A DNA stretch of 64,000 nt from Rattus norvegicus (Eukaryota > Chordata > Mammalia > Rodentia > Muridae): contig NC_086040.1 of assembly GCF_036323735.1 (NCBI RefSeq), positions 56,893,891 to 56,957,890 of the forward strand, read 5' to 3'. The position numbers and the translations under genes were made by a program. The first letter of the stretch is position 1. Every line of letters begins with the position of its first letter. The notes beneath the pieces are model-generated. The model had not been told where the DNA came from. It did not search any database and worked only from the letters and a program-made list of their open reading frames with translations. Shown piece after piece: positions 55,243 through 64,000 of the stretch.

Positions 55243-57190
55243 CAGTTCCCATACTCCTGAACCGTGCTGTGAATTGCATGTATGTGGTACATAGCACTTA
55301 CATCAAGTGAAACACTTATGTATAATAGAAATAATAGCAATAATAATGGTAATGATAATAATCTGAACCAAACAACTATCCCAAATAGGCACCAAATACA
55401 TATTCAAAGCCAACAACATAAAAACTAAGTATAAAAAATGTTTTTAAAAACATGGAATTCATTATCTCTTCTATGTGGTTTCGACTGAGACGATATTTCA
55501 TGAAACCAGAAACAGATTAGTTCTGATTTTCCTGATTGTCATTTATAATCCATTGGTGAGTGTTTTCATTTCCTGAGAATCATTAGAACAATACGGTTGA
55601 TTTTCTCATTAATTTGTTTTATGTGATCAATCTTAAAGTACTGTATTTTAGGAGTAGCTAAATATATGACGACAAGGATAGAGTATGGGTACTTTTTCCA
55701 TCATGAAATTGGTATACAGAGTAGGCCACACTAGACACATCGAAAGGCCAATCCACATGTGTACCTCTGGCTTGCTGGGAACAATTGTGAATCCCAAGAC
55801 CCTGCAAATTTCAGTGATCTATATCTGCATATGATTTCTGGGATTACAGGATGCAACACTACACAAGAAAAAACCTGTTTCTTATGAGTTGAAAAACACA
55901 TTTTATTCTGAAAAATATATATTAATTTTTTTCAAAAAGGGCTTAAATGATACAATCATAATGTATTGTGCATGACATTAACAGAACTGCAAATTCACCA
56001 AAAGAACAAAAATTAATAAAGAATGAATAACAAAATTTCCAACCAAACCAACAGTACTAATATCTGAAGCAAACACAACTCAAACCAAAAACAAAACACA
56101 GTAATTGAGCTAAGCAGAATTCTCTTGCTGAAGGTTAAGCACCACAGTCGTACCCTGTGGCTGGCCTTGGGAACATAGTGGAAAGGCAATCAGTCACCAA
56201 GTGTAATACATTTTAAAAGGTGAATCTAGCTATGCCCTTTTGGGGCCTTTACAGGTCACGGTCTTCCAAAGCTAATATGAGACTTATACAGAATTTGGTT
56301 TCTAGACTTTGAAATTCTCTTGACTGATTTCCAATAATAAACTTGAAAATCCCTCATAACAAGAAAAAATTAATCCTCTCAGACTCCTTCTGGATGCTCA
56401 GAAGCTCTTGATGTGCTTCAACATTTCTTTGAAACCCTCCCAAGTTCATGTTCGGCATGAAGGGAATTCCAATATCTGAATGGAAACTCACTTCCCTTTC
56501 CTAACTAGGATACAGCATTTACTTAGCTCAAATGTTTACACTCCTAAGGAGATAAACATTTCAAAAATTCATCCTCTCAATGTGTACCACTAAATTTATA
56601 GTATATAATTTCTACCATTCAAAGTCTTCCCCATGCATATTTCCTGAAGCCCTTAGCTTTCTTCATGTTAGTAACAGGTTCTGTACCCAGTAGTCCTTGT
56701 TTACAAGCAGTGGTTTCCTTGGCTTTGAACCAGCTGCTCAGTCTTAGGTACAGGACCTTACCCAAGCACAAGTTTCTCCATTTTGAATTAAGCTGTTGCC
56801 AATACGCTTTCTTAGGTTTTTCAACTTGAAGAATTATCCAAGCTCTTACTGTCCCTACAGAGTTATGTCTAGTAATGACCTGGTTCAATCCTACAATCAT
56901 CAGAACTGAGCAGCTACAGCTTCATAAAATGAAAATTGAATCACTACACATCTCTGAAATGCTGTTTTAACATGGATTCAGTAGTTACTGTTTTCAAGTC
57001 ATCCCTCTTAAACTTTAAAATGTAAGCATTGCTCATGCACAGAATGCTTTCTCAAGAAAGGAGGAGGAATTCTAAATTTTTCATTGAGTTTGGGTTTAAC
57101 TTACTTGTGGAGAATACACTTCATATCTTGGATAAACCCAGCATGCCACACACAGCACAGAGGAGGTCAGTTATTTGTGGCTTATGCGTT
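55243..57190. other. Unique AT-rich sequence, no recognised gene
   Basis: A 93-codon minus frame (56900 to 56619) reads with protein-like composition ('MIVGLNQVITRHNSVGTVRA') but matches nothing I know. 55890-55910 has 'cacattttattctg', an AATAAA on the minus strand. These might be parts of an old retrocopy; not established. Confidence 0.3.
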
Positions 57191-57192
57191 TG

Positions 57193-57382
57193 TTTGTGTA
57201 CGTGTGTATCTGTTTTTGTATGTGTGTGTGTGTGCGTGTGTGTATGTGTGTTTGTGTGTGTCTGTTTTTGTATGTGTGTGTGTGCGTGTGTGTATGTGTG
57301 TTTGTGTGTGTCTGTTTTGGTATGTGTGTGTGTGGTTTTGTGTGTGTGTGTGTGTGTGTGTGTGTTTGTTTGTGTGTGTCTA
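57193..57382. repeat. (TG)n microsatellite with a ~50-bp higher-order period
   Basis: The phrase 'TCTGTTTTTGTATGTGTGTG...GTGCGTGTGTGTATGTGTG' recurs three times at about 50-52 bp (starts near 57208, 57260 and 57310), then pure TG to 57370. Confidence 0.9.
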
Positions 57383-57551
57383 GTGTCTAGGTCACTCCAC
57401 AGTACTCCAGTTGTGCTATGTTTTGGAGAATCACACTTGTTGAAAATTACCATGGCCTCCTTTGTTTTGCATACCTCTTTAGCATATCTAATCACTTTAA
57501 ATTGCTCCATTTACTTATACCTCTGGGGCACAGAAAAGTTCATAATATCCA

Positions 57552-58065
57552 CCAAACTCCATAGGGATTCAGAGCTGACTAATAAATAATTTTTGGAGTC
57601 TTTCAATTCAAATTTTGTCCCTAAACTCATTAAGTATTTATTGTCCTCAAAACTCAAATCTAAGTGGTATTTTAGACTTTTGAGTTTCATGCCCAAACCT
57701 CATCCACTACATGCACACCCTCCACGGTTGACAAGTTCTAGCTTTGCTTTCTAAATGCCATGTTTGCTGTGACTACCTAGTTATACAGACATGTGATACA
57801 CAAGTGAGTTCTAATATAGATTTCTTAATACTCAGTGGTTCTGATCAGAATCTGTGAAGTGGGGAATCAATCTCTTTGTGCTTAATGTAGGTTGCAATCT
57901 CCATAGGGGTTCAGAGCTGATTGACAAATAATTTTTGAGTCTTTAGATTCAAAATTTGTCCCAAAACTCATTAAGTATTTATTGTCCCCAAAACTCAAAT
58001 CTAAGTGGTATTTTGGACTTTTGAATTTCATGCCCAAACCTCATCCTCTACATGCACTCCAGATG
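57552..58065 (+). repeat. Direct duplication of ~165 bp, copies 340 bp apart
   Basis: Copy 1 (57555-57715) and copy 2 (57898-58062) share 'ccatagggattcagagctga' (one mismatch), 'actcattaagtatttattgt', 'aactcaaatctaagtggtat' and 'tcatgcccaaacctcatcc' in the same order. Differences are scattered substitutions and small indels. No transposon explains it. Confidence 0.9.
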
Positions 58066-58662
58066 AGGCAATATTTGTAGCTAGGCAGTCACTGGAATAA
58101 AATGCCTGTTTCATCTGCAGATTAATACTATCCAGAAAAGGACAAATTATGCAGAGGATTTGACTATAAACCCTGCCATTACAGGGTGATCAGACCTTCC
58201 AAGTCTGCATTTCAAGTGGCTGTCAGTTTATGTTGGGATAGAAGGCTGAAGACTTACACTCACACGTTGCTAACAGGGGACTGTGCTAGGGGAGATTTGT
58301 CTCTACAACCTCTCAGTTCTAGAAGTCCTCTTAGGCTTCCTTTGTGTATAGATATTTGGTCATTCTCAGATTTCTGACAGGGTTGGAGACTGATCATAGT
58401 ATCATTGCTTATCAGGCTGTATATCTCTGAATATACATATTTTATTGGATAGTTATCAGATAGTATACAAGCTAGCCAAGATGTAATATAGATTGTAAGC
58501 CTTTCTGAAGCTGGAATGAAAAACTAAATGTTCTTTCTAACTGGTATAGTGATGGACTAGGTGTTGAGTATATCATATGCTTTATAAATTGTAGAACGGT
58601 AATAATCTTACTCAATTGATATGTAAATGAAAAGGCTGTTTAACTGGACAAAAAGGGAGAAA
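58066..58662. other. AT-rich sequence, possibly retroviral interior
   Basis: No frame is preserved. It ends in a purine run AAAAAGGGAGAAA (58650-58662) directly before the LTR candidate, where a polypurine tract would be expected. Confidence 0.35.
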
Positions 58663-59235
58663 TGTTGTTTACACTGAAGTTGTCTGTATTTTGATGCTAA
58701 TCCACTGCTCCAAGGACAGCTGCCTTGTCCTGTACTCAGAACGCATGTGACTTCCCCAGAACCACTTCCCAATTAAGTTTGTGAAGTACAGGTGAGGGGC
58801 AGGTACAGGATAGAAGGAGGCCTATCATTGGAGGAAAAGGAGGGAACGGCAGGAAAGAAGTTTGAAGGAAGTAGAAGAGACTAGAGGAAAAGGAGAGACA
58901 GGAAGAGGAGAGGGTGAGAAGCCACGGCAGGTGAAGTTAAGAATCTGCTCTGTGTATTTACTGGCTGTTATTAATGTTCCTAAGGGGTGGATGGTACCAG
59001 GCTTTGTATGCTTAAGTGGGCAATTATATCTTATCAATTGGGTCAAAGATTATTGTGTTGTGTGTTCTTTTATGTGAGGTTTTGACTGTAAGAACGTGTG
59101 TGGCAGTAAGAGGCACTGGGCAGCTGAGAGTGGGGATGTATTCAACCAAGATATCTAGCAGAGACTTGGGAAACTATGGTGACAGAGATAGCGGGGTAAA
59201 AGACTACTTTTTATTTTTATATTTTTGCAACAACA
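58663..59235 (+). mobile_element. Probable 3' LTR of a decayed endogenous retrovirus
   Basis: It opens TGTTGTTTAC and closes GCAACAACA, short inverted TGTTG/CAACA ends, about 573 bp. The purine tract before it suggests the 3' LTR of a provirus. A GA-rich block (58805-58920) and 'gcaattatatcttatcaatt' are internal. The 5' LTR and coding genes were not identified and no target-site duplication was confirmed. Confidence 0.5.
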
Positions 59236-59995
59236 CATTCACTTCTGTATTTGAAATGCTCTTGGTGTGTCCCTTAGGGAAGATCTATATCTGGTTCCTG
59301 ACAGAATGTGCTTCTTAGGTTCATCAATCTTGTCTAGTTTTGGTGGCTGATTTTATATATTATTGGTTCCTACAGCTATGATATTAGGTGGAATTTTAAC
59401 ACGGATTCTGAGCAGCTATGTCAAGAATGTAGAATCCACAAATGGCAATGCCAAGTAGACTTGCTCCTGTTCTTATGAGCCTAATAAAGTTGAGGTTTCT
59501 TTGGACCTCAAATTCTTCCCTCCCTGCCAATCCTCGTGTATCTTATCTTTGGCCTGAAGAAAGAATCATTTTAAAACATCCAAAACCTTGAAATCTCACC
59601 CTTGGAACACTGGAAGGTAGATATTACAGAAATGTTATCTAATGGGACTACATAGTCCACACTGTCCTTTGATTTACTCAGGCAGTTATTTTTTTGCATA
59701 AAATAAAAATTTGGGAGTTTATCATTTGAAGTAGGTACACAATATTTACACTATTACATTCACTCTTTAGCTTGGCCAGCTTTGTTGAGAAAATCATTGC
59801 AAAAAACTGGAATTGGAAAAGGGAATTTGTGAGTACACATTCAGGAATATCTATAAAGTCCCCTAACATGGAATGAACAATTAAAAAATGAAATGCAAAA
59901 TCCACAAAATTAAATATCTGTAGGGAAACAATGGCCTTTGGGAAAGAAATAGAACCTGGGAAATTGAACTGTTTGTCACAAGAATGGACCTGATA

Positions 59996-60185
59996 GGGCT
60001 GGAGAGAGGGCTCAGTGTTTAAGAGCACCGACTGCTCTTCCAGAGGTCATGAGTTCAATTCCCAGCAACCACATGGTGGCTCACAACCATCTGTAATGGT
60101 GATCAGATGCCCTCTTCTGGTGTGTCTGAAGACAGCAGCAGTGTACTAATATATAATAAATAAATAAATCTTTAAAAAAAAAAAA
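59996..60185 (+). repeat. B2 SINE with 15-bp TSD, unit A only
   Basis: 'gggctggagagagggctcag', 'agcaccgactgctcttccag', 'gttcaattcccagcaaccac' and 'gatgccctcttctggtgtg' form a full B2 with an A-rich tail. AGAATGGACCTGATA flanks it (59981-59995 and 60186-60200). Unit B has the uninterrupted site (62391-62402). The segment 'gccctcttctggtg' is the B2 CTCF-like motif on the minus strand. Confidence 0.96.
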
Positions 60186-60510
60186 AGAATGGACCTGATA
60201 ATAAAATTGTTATCCAGAACAATCTCCTACATCCCATGTTCCTAGATATTTTCTACACATGCCAAGCCCCTGAATAACTTCTCCATTCAGAGCATGTAAC
60301 CACTAATAAAGCACAGATAACTCTCTAGCTTTAGAGAGATGTTCTCCATAAATGTTCCCACTGTGTCACAGGAGACACTCCTGGAAAGGGCACCCTAGAA
60401 TCTGGTCAATATAAAGAAATCTCTTTAGCAGGTAGGCCATGACGGTTCTCAGTGACATCATCATTAGGCCCTGAAAAATCTCTTGTATCCTGGAGAGCCC
60501 GAGCTTCTTC

Positions 60511-60522
60511 TGTGACGTCACA
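60511..60522. promoter_or_regulatory. CRE palindrome in unit A
   Basis: TGTGACGTCACA is a perfect 12-bp palindrome containing the CREB/ATF site TGACGTCA. The equivalent in unit B is TGTGATGTCACA (62718-62729), a single C to T change at the CpG. Function is not shown. Confidence 0.6.
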
Positions 60523-61224
60523 GTGTTGGCGTGACTGCAACTGCCTCTCAGACATTCCTTGAGTACCTCTGGGGTTTATTAATTGGTCTTTATTTCAGTT
60601 TAAATAGGTATTTGGGAGGGAGAACTAAGAGGATGTAGATATCAGAGATGGGGAGAAGGAAGTTGGCCTTCTGTTTTAGTTTAAAAAGTGTAGAAATATG
60701 TGGTACACGGGGAAGCGCAGTGAGTGCTGTGTAGGGTTGTGAGGGTTCACTGAACACATAGCCTTGATCTGAGCCTTCCACATATGGGATCCAGGAGGTG
60801 GGAGCCTCTCAGTAGCATCTGGATTACCTTGCTTGTTATGGTTCCTGGAAGTCAGAGATTTTTTACCATTAATTTCTTTATTCCAAAAGCCACTTGTTCG
60901 GAAGGATGCAGTTGTTTTTCTGAGAGCTCATGGCTTTCATTCTTTTTACCCAGGAGAAAAAGGTCCTGAGGAAGGAGGGATGACAAGTATTGTATCCTCA
61001 GCTCAGTGTAAACTCCTCCTTGCTTTGGATTCCTATAGTGCACTTTGTTTCTGACACTGAAATATGGGACAGAGATGTGCATCTAGTTGAGACATCATCA
61101 TCTCAGTCTTTCCATTAGTATTACTCTGATTACCATTCCCTGACAGGTACCCTTTAGATTTCTGTGTCAATACATATGATTCATTGACAGTTTTCTTTTC
61201 TTTTACTTCTATCATTTGTTTTTA

Positions 61225-63417
61225 TTTTTTAGCAATTTTTATTGCTTTTTAATTGGATACTTCTATATTTACATTTCAAATGTAATTTCCTTTCCCAGTT
61301 TCCTGTCCATAAGAGCCCTAACCTTTCCACCTCCCATTTTTCTGTAACCCCCCTTATTGCCTCTTGACAGTCCATTAAACTGGGAATCAAACCTAGGGAG
61401 GACCAAGGGCCTCTTCTTCCATTGGTGCCCACCAAGGCCATCTTCGGATACATATGCAGTTGGAGCCATTGGTCTGTCCATGTGCAGTCTTTTAATATTG
61501 GTTTAGTACCAGAAAAGTTTCCTTCTTTGGCATTGTTCTTGTGGGGATTAAAGCCCCATACAACTCTTGTAATCCTTACTGAACATTTACCAACAGTAAG
61601 TCCATTTTCAGTACATGGGTTTGCCACTATCATTTACCTCTGCATTTCACATACTCTAGCTGTGTCTCTCAGGAAAGGTCTATATCCGGTACCTGGCAGA
61701 ATGCACTTCTTAACTTCATCAATTTTATATCGTTTTGGTGCAGATGTATGTATACTTTTGGTGGCTCCTACTGCTAAGTGGTTAGGTGGAATGTTAACAT
61801 AGATTCTGCCCAACTAAGTCAAGAATGTAGAATTCAGAAATGACAATGTCAAATAGACTCCCTCCTGTATTATGATCATATTGAATTTGAGGTTTGACTG
61901 GTAATCATGCCATTCTTCTCCCTGCCTATCCTCCAGTATCTGAGGATTTTACTTAAGAAAGAATAATGGTAAAACACCCAAAACCCTTAACTCTGGATAT
62001 GGGAACACAGGAAGATAGTTAGTGCAGAATTGATATCAAATTGAACTAGAGAACCAAATTCTATAGTCCATGTTGCCTTTGCTTTACTGATGTCTGGTAA
62101 TTTTCAGATAAAATAAGCATTTAGGAGTTTATCATTTGCAGTGAGTACACAGTATTTACACCATTATGCTCACTCTATAGCTGGGCACACTTTGTTGCCA
62201 AAATTATTGCAGAAAATGGAATTGGAAAACTGAATTTTTGAGTACACATTGAGGAATATTTATGAAGTCCCCTGTAAAGGAAAATACAATAAGAACATGA
62301 AAAGCAATATTCATTTAATTAAAGGTCTGTAGGGAAAATACTGGCCTTTGTGATACATAGATAACCAAGAAAATTGAACTCTATGTCACAGGAATGAACC
62401 TGGGTATAAAAATATTATCTAGAGGAATCTCCGACACTAGATGTTCCTAAATCTTTTCTACCCATGCCAAGTCCCAGATTAACTTTCTCCATCCAGAGCA
62501 TGTAACCGCTAATAAAGAAAAGAGAAGTCTTTAGGTTTAGAGAGATGGAGTATGTAAAGGATTCCACTGTGTCACAGGAGACATACCTGGAAAGGGCACC
62601 CTCAAATCTGATCAATGAAAGGAAAGGTGTTTAACACGTAAACCATGGCACGTCTCAATGACATAATCATTAGGCCTTCCCTGAAAAATCTATTGTAACC
62701 TGGAGAGCCCCAGCTTCTGTGATGTCACAAGTGTTGTCGTGACTGCAACTCCCTCTCAGATATCCCTTCAGTACCTCTAGTGTTTACTAATTGGCCTCTT
62801 ATTCAGAGTAAACAGCCATTAGGGAGGGAGAACAAAGAGGATGAAGAGATCAGAGAAGGGGAGAAGGAAGCTGGCCTTCTTTTTTGGAATAAAAAAAGGA
62901 ACAAATACATGGCCCTTGGGAAAGCTCAGTGAGTCTTTGTTTCAGATTGAGTGGAAATGCTGAAGAGACAGCCTTGATGTGAGCCTTCCATATATGGGTA
63001 ACAGAAGCTGGAGCCTCCCACAAACATCTGGACTTCCCTGTTATTATGGTTCTTTGAAGTCAGAGAATTTATATCATTCAATTCTTTATTTCAAAAGCCA
63101 AGTGTTGGGAAGGGCACAGTTGTTTTCCTGAGAGCTCATGGCCTTTATTCTTTTTGTCAAAAAGAAAGTGTCCTAAGGAAGAAGGGATGGACAAGTATTG
63201 TGTCCTCAGCTCAGAGTAAACTCCTCCAGGCTTTGGATATGTATGCTGCTGTTTCTGTCTGACACTGATATCTGGGAGAGGGAAGTGCTTCTGGTTGAGG
63301 CTTCATCATGTCAGTCTTTCCACTAGTATTACTCTGAATACCACTTTAGATTTCCAAGTCAATAGATGTGATTAGTTGTCAGTTTTCTTTTATGTCTTTC
63401 ATTTTTTTTTTTACTCT
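61225..63417 (+). repeat. Tandem unit B of the ~2.2-kb array
   Basis: It starts with a reversed L1 3' UTR fragment (61229 to about 61790: 'aaacctagggaggaccaagg', 'ttggtgcccaccaaggcc', 'tagctgtgtctctcagg'), then the same unique sequence as unit A. The L1 end recurs at 63418, giving a period of about 2.19 kb. There is no B2 insertion. Confidence 0.9.
61229..61790 (-). mobile_element. L1 3' UTR fragment at the head of unit B
   Basis: The plus strand parallels 13300-13700 of the full L1 in block order, including 'ggtctgtccatgtgcagtct', 'gctgtgtctctcagg' and 'gtcatcaattttatatcg'-type wording. It is diverged. It is part of the tandem unit, so it was duplicated with it. Confidence 0.7.
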
Positions 63418-64000
63418 TTAGCAAATTTTATTGTTTTTTTAACTGGATGTTTCTATATTTAAATTTAAAATATTATTTCCTTTTCCAGATACCTGCTCAT
63501 AAGATACATACACATTCCCTTCCCCTTCTTCTCAAACCCCCTTTTCTGCCAATTGGCACTCCCTTGAACTTGGAGAGAAACCTAGGGAGGACAAAAGACT
63601 TCTACTCCCATAGTGCCCAACAAGGATGGGGAGAAGGAACCTGGTCTTCTGCCTTGGTATAAAAAGAAGAGCAAAATATGTGGTCCTTGGGAATGCTAAG
63701 TGAGTACTTCGTATGTGTTGAATGGAGTAACTTAAGAGGTCGCCTTGATCTTAACCTTCCCCATATGGGAAGCAGGAGCTGAGAGCCTCTCAGAAGCATC
63801 TGGACTTCCATGATCTTATGGTTCCTGGAAGTCAGAGAGTTTATATCATTCATTTCTTTACTCCAAACGCCAAGTGTTGGGAGCGGCACAATTGTTTTCC
63901 TGAGAGCTCATGGCCTTTATTCTTTTTGTGCAAAAGAAAAAGGTCCTAAGGAAGAAGGGAAAGACAAGTATTGTGTCCTCAGCTCAGAGTAAACTCCTCC
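63418..64000 (+). repeat. Tandem unit C, partial and internally deleted, runs off the window
   Basis: It starts with the same L1 fragment (63418-63619: 'agcaaattttattg', 'aaacctagggaggac') and then jumps at 'gcccaacaaggatggggaga' to sequence equivalent to about 62858 in unit B, missing about 1.4 kb. From there it follows units A and B to the window edge ('gtcctcagctcagagtaaac'). Confidence 0.88.

Larger units (their letters stand above)
59236..61224 (+). repeat. Tandem unit A of a ~2.2-kb array
   Basis: It begins in L1 3' UTR-like wording (59262-59365), then unique sequence. It aligns by eye with unit B over its whole length, for example 'ggagtttatcatttg' (59714 and 62123), 'gagcatgtaaccactaataa' (60291; unit B at 62498 with one change) and 'ctgagagctcatgg' (60919 and 63128). 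It carries a B2 insertion that unit B lacks. Its left end abuts the LTR candidate. No coding sequence is evident. Confidence 0.88.

Noticed and set aside
61229..61802. Opposite-strand frames in unit B (134 and 126 codons)
   Set aside because: They lie in a non-coding L1 3' UTR fragment and are not preserved in units A or C.

Overview
The window is mammalian, murid rodent DNA, most likely rat (Rattus). It carries B1, B2, B3 and B4 SINEs, several BC1-type ID SINEs, a young L1 of murid type, a murid hAT-Charlie MITE and very long (TG)n, (GA)n and (AAAG)n microsatellites. I found no spliced protein-coding gene, no functional RNA gene and no bacterial or viral gene cluster. Apart from L1, the only protein-like sequences are two dead retrocopies: a spindlin (SPIN2-like) copy at 9.8-10.6 kb and a ribosomal protein L19 copy at 38.7-39.35 kb. 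It reads as intergenic or deep-intronic DNA.

Layout. 0-9.7 kb: old repeats (L1 relics, B4, B1, B3, a URR1-type MITE), (TG)n tracts and unique AT-rich sequence. 9.8-10.6 kb: spindlin retrocopy. 11.9-19.6 kb: a nest of mid-repetitive rodent elements around a nearly complete minus-strand L1 (13.14-19.26 kb) whose ORF1 has one frameshift and whose ORF2 has one stop. 19.6-50 kb: mostly unique DNA with scattered SINEs, microsatellites, one ERVK-like LTR (26.4 kb), an unusual 18-copy 20-bp minisatellite (38.1-38.46 kb) next to the RPL19 copy, a MIR relic and several homeobox-motif-rich stretches that look like candidate conserved non-coding DNA. 50.1-53.5 kb: a decayed plus-strand L1 ending in a CA/TA microsatellite. 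54.8-55.24 kb: a solo ERVK LTR with a perfect 6-bp target duplication. 57.5-58.1 kb: a local direct duplication. 58.66-59.24 kb: a probable 3' LTR. 59.24-64.0 kb: a 2.2-kb tandem array (two units and part of a third, continuing past the window), in which only the first unit carries a B2 insertion.

The parts do not form a pathway. What the window records is insertion history: an ID inside a repeat, RPL19 inside a minisatellite-bearing repeat, a B2 inside one duplicated unit. It may also record regulatory potential: three CTCF-like motifs on the same strand, two of them brought in by a SINE and an LTR, and a CRE palindrome in the tandem unit. The two recurring mid-repetitive families I could not name are called 'family X' (reads CTGGTTAG...CAACTTGACAC at one end, with an AATAAA-like site near the other) and 'family Y' (contains GGCCTTGTTGGAG units and CTGAACCTCTGAACCTGTAAG). 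Family names and ages need a repeat-library search.
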